This document shows positions 49,561-54,557 of a stretch of DNA of 54,557 bases, in pieces. A program made the position numbers and the translations under genes. Numbering within the stretch: the stretch's first letter is position 1; the number at the start of each line of letters is the position of its first letter. The notes below the pieces were generated by a model. That model had not been told where the DNA came from. It saw only the letters and a list, made by a program, of their open reading frames with translations, and did not search any database. The stretch comes from Treponema sp. (GTDB lineage: Bacteria; Spirochaetota; Spirochaetia; Treponematales; Breznakiellaceae): assembly GCA_009784935.1 (NCBI GenBank), contig WQXI01000013.1, forward strand, positions 1 through 54,557, read 5' to 3'.

Positions 49561-51975
49561 ATGAGTGATCAAATAATACCTATAGACCAGCTTCTTCCCA
49601 ATAAACTGCATTTGGTTGCTCTAATGGGGCGTCCGATATTCCCTGGGATTTTTACGCCCATTATGATCGGCAACCTTACCGATGTTAAAGTAGTCGAGGA
49701 CGCCAATGCAGGCGATGGACTTATAGGGCTTATCATGATGCAGCATGAAACCGACACGCCCGCGATTACTGATTTATACACAGTCGGTACTGTAGCCAAA
49801 ATCGTAAAAAAAATAAATCTGCCTGACGGCGGAGTTAACATATTTATTTCTACATTAAAACGCTTTAAAGTAAAAAAAACTCTTAATGCTTCTAACCCGA
49901 TTGTCGCGGCGGTTGAGTACCTTGAAGAAGAAGAAGACAATACAAGCGAAGTTAAGGCGTTAACACGAGCGTTAATTTCTGAGATGAAACAAATAAGCGA
50001 AAACAATCCGTTGTTCTCAGAAGAAATGCGCCTTAATATGATTAATATCGATCATCCCGGAAAAATAGCCGATTTTATCGCAAGTATTTTAAATATTGAT
50101 AAAGCCGAACAGCAAAAAATACTGGAAATATTAAATGTAAGAAAGCGCATGGAACAAGTGCTTGTTTTTATCAAAAAAGAACAGGAGCTCTTGCGCATAC
50201 AAAAAAAGATTCAAAAAGAAATAAACGAAAAAATAGAAAAATCTCAGCGTGATTATTTTTTAAAAGAAGAACTAAAGGCAATAAAGCAGGAACTTGGACA
50301 GACAGTCGATGCAAAAAGTTCTGATTTTCAGCGCTTAAAAGAAAAATTTGACAGTTTTAAATTTGAAGGCGAAATAAAAGAAACTATCGAACAGGAAATG
50401 GAAAAATTCAGCATGATGGAGCCGAACTCTGCAGAGTTTACCGTTACCCGCAATTATTTAGACGTAATTGCGTCTCTTCCATGGCTGGATCCCGCTCCAG
50501 AAACATTCGAACTAAAAAAAGCGCAGGAAATACTGGAAGCGGATCATTATGGGTTAAAAGATGTAAAGCTGCGGATAGTTGAGTTTTTGGCTGTTAGAAA
50601 ACTGCGCAAGGATACAAAAGGTTCGATCGTCTGTCTTGTCGGACCTCCCGGAGTTGGAAAAACTTCTATCGGTAAATCAATTGCGCGCGCGCTGGGAAAA
50701 CAATTTTTTAGGTTTTCTGTCGGAGGAATGAGGGACGAAGCAGAAATAAAAGGACACAGACGCACATATATAGGCGCGCTGCCGGGAAAAATTATTCAAG
50801 GATTAAAAATAGTTAAAACAAAAGACCCGGTATTTATGATAGACGAGATCGATAAAATGGGGCAGAGCTACCACGGTGATCCTGCAAGCGCATTATTGGA
50901 AGTGCTTGATCCGGAGCAGAATATTTCTTTTAGGGATCATTATCTTGATCTGCCGTTTGATATATCCCATGTCTTTTTTATTGTTACTGCCAATACATTA
51001 GATACAATACCTGTGCCGCTTTTGGATCGAATGGAAATTATTCAGCTTCCCGGTTATATCGATACGGAAAAACTAGAAATTGCAAAACGCTATCTATTGC
51101 CTAAAAGCCTCGAAAAAAACGGACTCAAAAAAAATCAAGTTAAGTATACAAAGGACAGTCTTTTACATATCGCAAACTGTTATGCGCGGGAAGCGGGTGT
51201 TAGGAACTTTGAAAAAAACCTTGATAAGATTCACCGCAAAATCGCAAAGCAGATAGTGGATATCATGGAAAAACCGAGTGCAGGTGTAATAGAAAAAGAT
51301 GTAGTTAAAGAAAACGCACCGGAATATACAACAGCCGCTGTGCCAATGCGTTTTGATATTGATAAAAAACTGGTAGAAAAACAGCTTGGTAAACCGCTGT
51401 TTAGAGAAGATGATATTAAAACTGCGGACAAGCCAGGGATGTCTGTCGGATTAGCATGGACAAGTATGGGCGGCGATACGCTTGTTATAGAAGCTGTTTC
51501 GCTTCCCGGCAAAGAGGGCATTACGTTAACCGGTAAAATGGGCGATACAATGAAAGAAAGCGCTGAAATTGCAAAGACTCTAGCGCGTAAAATGGCAGTT
51601 GAAAAATATAATGTTAAAAAAGAATGGTTTGATAACAACCATATACATCTGCATATTCCAGAAGGCGCAACGCCGAAAGACGGTCCTTCTGCAGGAATTA
51701 CAATGGCGACTGCATTGCTCTCGCTTATGCGCAATAAAATTGTCACGCCAAAACTTGTAATGACAGGAGAGCTTTCTTTGACAGGGCAGGTGCTTCCAAT
51801 CGGCGGATTAAAAGAAAAAACAATCGCGGCGCGCCGAAACAAAGCAAAGTATATTATTTTTCCAAAACAGAATGAACGTGATTTGGATGAGATACCGGAT
51901 CATGTTAAAAAGGGAATAGAGTTTCATGCAGTCGAACGCTTCGAAGAAGTATTAGCTTTAGCTTTACCAGATTAA
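49561..51975 (+). CDS. lon: ATP-dependent protease Lon
   Basis: The 804-residue protein degrades misfolded and regulatory proteins. It has the LON substrate-binding domain (about 15-210), an AAA+ domain (Walker A GPPGVGKTSIG near 363, Walker B FMIDEIDKMG near 426), and the protease domain (about 620-800) with catalytic Ser in PKDGPSAGIT and Lys in GGLKEKTIAARR. ATG at 49561 is used; TTG two codons upstream is less likely. The Shine-Dalgarno is poor. It stands alone after the eno hairpin. Confidence 0.95.
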   Translation: MSDQIIPIDQLLPNKLHLVALMGRPIFPGIFTPIMIGNLTDVKVVEDANAGDGLIGLIMMQHETDTPAITDLYTVGTVAKIVKKINLPDGGVNIFISTLKRFKVKKTLNASNPIVAAVEYLEEEEDNTSEVKALTRALISEMKQISENNPLFSEEMRLNMINIDHPGKIADFIASILNIDKAEQQKILEILNVRKRMEQVLVFIKKEQELLRIQKKIQKEINEKIEKSQRDYFLKEELKAIKQELGQTVDAKSSDFQRLKEKFDSFKFEGEIKETIEQEMEKFSMMEPNSAEFTVTRNYLDVIASLPWLDPAPETFELKKAQEILEADHYGLKDVKLRIVEFLAVRKLRKDTKGSIVCLVGPPGVGKTSIGKSIARALGKQFFRFSVGGMRDEAEIKGHRRTYIGALPGKIIQGLKIVKTKDPVFMIDEIDKMGQSYHGDPASALLEVLDPEQNISFRDHYLDLPFDISHVFFIVTANTLDTIPVPLLDRMEIIQLPGYIDTEKLEIAKRYLLPKSLEKNGLKKNQVKYTKDSLLHIANCYAREAGVRNFEKNLDKIHRKIAKQIVDIMEKPSAGVIEKDVVKENAPEYTTAAVPMRFDIDKKLVEKQLGKPLFREDDIKTADKPGMSVGLAWTSMGGDTLVIEAVSLPGKEGITLTGKMGDTMKESAEIAKTLARKMAVEKYNVKKEWFDNNHIHLHIPEGATPKDGPSAGITMATALLSLMRNKIVTPKLVMTGELSLTGQVLPIGGLKEKTIAARRNKAKYIIFPKQNERDLDEIPDHVKKGIEFHAVERFEEVLALALPD

Positions 51976-52097
51976 GAAATAACCACGGAGGTCACGGAGT
52001 CGCACGGAGTTATTAGTGCTGGAAGCTTCGCTGCAAGTACGAAAGCTAATTCCTTCTCCGTGAAACTCCAAGCAACTTTAGTTGCAGTACTCTGTGG
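51976..52097. repeat. Inverted pair of CCACGGAG repeats after lon
   Basis: Left part 51982-52007 reads CCACGGAGGTCACGGAGTCG and a further CACGGAG. The right part 52053-52099 reads CTCCGTGAAACTCC, a small GCAACTTTAGTTGC hairpin and CTCTGTGGTTAAATAT. The two halves are inverted copies of the same dispersed unit and could fold into a long hairpin between the convergent lon and 52098 genes. This is the most complete copy in the window. Confidence 0.7.
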
Positions 52098-52403
52098 TTA
52101 AATATTCTTCTTTTCTTGTTCGGTCTGAACGATTTCTAAAATATCCGGTCTTAAAAACAATACAAAACCGCAGTAGTAATCGATCCATTCCTGCTTTACC
52201 TGTTTTTCTTCGATAGCGCGTAACATACCGGATATGATCATATCCATTTCGAGCTTGGCAAGAGGAGCTTCGTTATTGTCAGTTTCTGGCTCTGCCGGTA
52301 TAACCGCCGGAATCGGTATATCAGGATTAATAGGAAAACCTTTTTCTGATGTAAATTCTTTTTTAAAAATTTCCGGAACAGGTAAAAAAACTAGGCGGTT
52401 CAT
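52098..52403 (-). CDS. Small uncharacterised protein paired with PilZ gene
   Basis: A 101-residue cytoplasmic protein, proline-rich in the first half (INPDIPIPAVIPAEPE) and helical in the second (MDMIISGMLRAIEEKQVKQEWIDYYCGFVLFL). I do not recognise the family. It starts two bases after the PilZ gene stop, so it is probably translated with it and may act with it. Its 3' end enters the right half of the dispersed repeat, which supplies the last few codons (QEKKNI). Confidence 0.7.
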   Translation of the reverse strand: MNRLVFLPVPEIFKKEFTSEKGFPINPDIPIPAVIPAEPETDNNEAPLAKLEMDMIISGMLRAIEEKQVKQEWIDYYCGFVLFLRPDILEIVQTEQEKKNI

Positions 52404-52405
52404 GT

Positions 52406-53254
52406 TTAGGATGCGCCGTTTTGATTTTCTTCGTCAGAAGGATTTGTGCGGTAATCAGCGCGTGTAGAAGTAAGCATATCGTTAAGGCGTATTTTATAAC
52501 CCATTGGGACGGCAGCTTCGTCAAAAGTAAGACCCAAGGCAACCATTTCTTTTTTTCCTTCGACATTTTCGGCGCGGATAAATTTTCCTTTTATCAAAAA
52601 TGATTCTCTTGGGTCGTTAAAATCAATGCGCACTACAGCTTCTTTATCCATAACAAATTTTGCGACACCCATCATTATTATTTTTGTACCGGAGAAAGAA
52701 AGGTCTCTTAAAATACAGCGTCTTGGAACACCCTGTATGTTTACAGAGCTTTCTGTAGAAATTATACTAAGTTTTCGCATATTATCCGGATTTAACGGAA
52801 TGCGGACATCTTTTCTTTTGGAAGAATTTACATTTGCATCAAGTACCCTGCCAATGATTTCGATAAAGTCGTCGGGAGGACGATTAGAAAATTGAAGAGT
52901 AAACATATTTACATCTTGTGAATTTCCGTAGGGAGCAGTTGCCATGACGCGGGCTGCGACAAAGAATGTTACTGTATTTGACTCTCCGGGCGGCCTAAAA
53001 CAAAAGCGAAGGTTTACAAAGTTATTTGTTGCCTGCAGTTTTCCAAGCAGCCCTGTTTTTACATTGGCGACAACTTTAGCGCCGGAAAATGACGCTGTAT
53101 AGACGACGCATGGCCAAAAATCATTGCCGGTTTTTAGATGTACCTGTTGTGTCAAAAGACCTGTAACTTGTATCATGTCCTTTGTAAAAGTTACATCTAT
53201 TTCCTTAAAGCGCTCATAATAAACTGTTATTTTTTGACTTGTTAGTACTCCCAT
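52406..53254 (-). CDS. PilZ domain protein
   Basis: A 282-residue cytoplasmic c-di-GMP-binding protein. An N-terminal beta-domain (about 1-135) is of the YcgR-like kind. The PilZ domain (about 145-260) shows the SKRKDVRIPL motif (RxxxR-like) near 145 and RDLSFSGTKIIM near 182, in the expected (D/N)xSxxG form. It is likely to relay c-di-GMP to motility or envelope targets. ATG at 53254 is preferred; TTG 18 bases upstream falls within the -10 box. TATAAT at 53262-53267 lies seven bases from the ATG, so the mRNA is probably leaderless. Confidence 0.85.
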   Translation of the reverse strand: MGVLTSQKITVYYERFKEIDVTFTKDMIQVTGLLTQQVHLKTGNDFWPCVVYTASFSGAKVVANVKTGLLGKLQATNNFVNLRFCFRPPGESNTVTFFVAARVMATAPYGNSQDVNMFTLQFSNRPPDDFIEIIGRVLDANVNSSKRKDVRIPLNPDNMRKLSIISTESSVNIQGVPRRCILRDLSFSGTKIIMMGVAKFVMDKEAVVRIDFNDPRESFLIKGKFIRAENVEGKKEMVALGLTFDEAAVPMGYKIRLNDMLTSTRADYRTNPSDEENQNGAS

Positions 53255-53261
53255 ACTCCAT

Positions 53262-53291
53262 ATTATAGACAAAAAATATTAATTTTGTCTA
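53262..53291 (-). promoter_or_regulatory. Leaderless-type promoter of the PilZ operon
   Basis: On the minus strand TAGACA (53286-53291), an 18-bp spacer, and TATAAT (53262-53267). The ATG at 53254 lies at the expected transcription start. Confidence 0.6.
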
Positions 53292-53294
53292 TCC

Positions 53295-54413
53295 CTATAA
53301 TAATTCGCCCCTACCTGCGGCTTTTATATTATCGGTAATATCTCGAACTTTTTGAGTTTGTCCTTTTCTGGTAATCAGAGCAGATGCAGGAGAGCCGTCT
53401 TTTCCGGAACGAATCACTACAATTAGGTCGTCAACCCCGGCAAGAGCCACAGGAATGTCAGAGTCGACAAAACAGGTGTTAGAATCCGCTCTAAATACTT
53501 CGGAAGCTGTATTATCGTATATTTTAATATATTCTTCCCAGTTGCCTATATCGATCCAGTCAAAACTTGTGCGTACCATCGATGTTTCTGTGCATTTTTC
53601 GGCAATTGCATAGTCAAACGAAATGCTCTTTGTTTTATTATATGCAGAAGCAAGCCCCTTCCATCCTGTTAGGACTTTTATGCCCTTAGAGGTTGAATAG
53701 TCAGCTTTTTTTGGTTCTTTTAATTTGTCAAAAGGTTCATAAACATCCGGCGCATGTTTGTTAAATTGTTCTTTTATAAACTCGGCGCCAAAAGCGAACA
53801 TTCCGGAGTTCCAGAAAAACTTTGAGCTGGCTCCGTATTTTTTTGCGGTCTCAAGATCGGGTTTTTCATGAAACGCAGCGACTTTAAATACAGGTCCCTT
53901 GCCGTCGGATGTTTCTATATAACCGTATCCTGTTTCCGGGCGCGCAGGCGGTATTCCAAAAACAACAAGCTGTCCGTCTAATGCCGCTTTTTTGGCGAGC
54001 AGGGCGTCAGATTTAAATACATTTAATGGTTTAATAATATGATCGCTTGTAAGAACAAGCATGGTTTTTTCTTTTTTTGTACTGCTTTTTGAACCGCCAA
54101 AAAGAGAAAAAGCTGCCGCGCAGGCTGCCGCAGGAGCCGTGTTTTTTGCCGAAGGTTCTCCGATTACTATTATTCTTTTTTTATCAGCGGGAGAAAATGC
54201 CGAAGCGTCTCTAACTACATGAGGTACATGAGATTTACCGGAAATAACGATAACGCGTTCTCCAATCAAAAGCGCTCTTTCTAAAGCCATAGAAAAAAAA
54301 CTTTTTTTGGCAGAAGCTGACGCGGATAGAAACTGTTTGGGAAGGCGTGAACTGCTTGCCGGCCATAGCCGTGTGCCCGAACCGCCCGCCATTATAAGGC
54401 AATCATTAAACAT
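53295..54413 (-). CDS. manC: Mannose-1-phosphate guanylyltransferase
   Basis: Makes GDP-mannose from mannose-1-phosphate and GTP for glycan synthesis. The 372-residue protein starts with the nucleotidyltransferase motif IMAGGSGTRLWPASSSRLPKQF and later has VLTSDHIIK, ETGYGYIE, FHEKPD and FFWNSGMFAF, in the order expected of the family. The length matches the single-domain form without the isomerase part. It is read before the PilZ gene on the same strand with 40 bases between. A TATAAT box lies five bases before the ATG and no Shine-Dalgarno is seen. Confidence 0.9.
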   Translation of the reverse strand: MFNDCLIMAGGSGTRLWPASSSRLPKQFLSASASAKKSFFSMALERALLIGERVIVISGKSHVPHVVRDASAFSPADKKRIIVIGEPSAKNTAPAAACAAAFSLFGGSKSSTKKEKTMLVLTSDHIIKPLNVFKSDALLAKKAALDGQLVVFGIPPARPETGYGYIETSDGKGPVFKVAAFHEKPDLETAKKYGASSKFFWNSGMFAFGAEFIKEQFNKHAPDVYEPFDKLKEPKKADYSTSKGIKVLTGWKGLASAYNKTKSISFDYAIAEKCTETSMVRTSFDWIDIGNWEEYIKIYDNTASEVFRADSNTCFVDSDIPVALAGVDDLIVVIRSGKDGSPASALITRKGQTQKVRDITDNIKAAGRGELL

Positions 54414-54557
54414 GGCTTATTATATAATGAATCCATAAGAAATTAAACCACGGAGTTTCTATGATTTAAGTTATCTGGAAAAGTGGTACTCTGGTCTGAC
54501 GGGATCAGGGAGCCGGCGGAAGGTTTGATTCGTGAAGTGAGGAAATCAAAAAACTGA
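54414..54557. other. Right-edge region with repeat fragment
   Basis: Contains the manC -10 box, then AAACCACGGAGTTTC (54446-54460), one arm of the dispersed repeat, then 100 bases with short open frames in two readings. One reads YLEKWYSGLTGSGSRRKV and stops at 54528. The other reads VVLWSDGIREPAEGLIREV and stops at the last base. Either could be a gene remnant. Neither can be assigned. Confidence 0.35.

Noticed and set aside
54470-54557. Short open frame to the right edge
   Set aside because: Two competing frames of under 30 codons with no start or domain. It could be the remnant of a gene but cannot be supported.

Overview
The window reads as a chromosomal segment of a Treponema-like spirochaete. 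No rRNA gene is present to settle this. The assignment rests on a combination of genes: BspA-like leucine-rich-repeat lipoproteins, a cyclophilin-FKBP fusion PPIase, class III cyclase/FecR operons, a BesA-like efflux adaptor without a hairpin, a MurA with Asp in place of the usual active-site Cys, and several PilZ and HD-GYP signalling proteins. I saw no tRNA gene, CRISPR array or complete insertion sequence.

Layout. 1-3.4 kb: the 5' two-thirds of a type IIG (Eco57I-like) restriction-modification enzyme running off the left edge, an orphan HigA-type regulator with an operator-like palindrome, and an alpha/beta hydrolase. 3.5-9.1 kb: a FIST-domain sensor coupled to a hybrid histidine kinase, then rmuC and pyruvate kinase on the other strand. 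9.2-13.8 kb: a structured intergenic element, an XRE regulator, and a divergent cyclase-FecR-outer-membrane-protein operon. 13.8-22.4 kb: an AT-rich accessory island. It holds one intact LRR lipoprotein gene, two degenerate LRR 3' ends, unrelated small genes behind each end (DUF4760, helical and membrane proteins), an ORF6N remnant, a Panacea-type toxin-antitoxin pair, and a DUF4143 ATPase with a 23-bp tandem repeat in its promoter.

22.4-32.7 kb: murA, the fusion PPIase, a PilZ-like protein, and a tightly overlapping efflux operon (tandem-TetR regulator, TolC, adaptor, RND pump, PII-like protein). 32.8-39.2 kb: a YhhN-family protein and a second, opposite-facing copy of the cyclase-FecR-OMP module. 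39.3-54.4 kb: mostly housekeeping and signalling genes: an orphan amino-acid ABC permease, DEAD-box helicase, GT4 glycosyltransferase, CorC-like protein, HD-GYP protein, a membrane protein with an SDRR-rich tail, aminotransferase, TPR protein, enolase, Lon, a PilZ operon and mannose-1-phosphate guanylyltransferase.

The most unusual structure is the 13.8-19.2 kb series in which conserved LRR-gene 3' ends (and 31-40 bp around or beyond them) recur, each followed by different cargo genes. This looks like a cassette-style diversification locus. Other signals are dispersed CCACGGAG-type repeats, two of which or similar palindromes sit in frame inside coding genes (the RM enzyme and the kinase receiver domain), and a set of genes whose sigma70-like -10 box lies 5-7 bases from the start codon, suggesting leaderless mRNAs.
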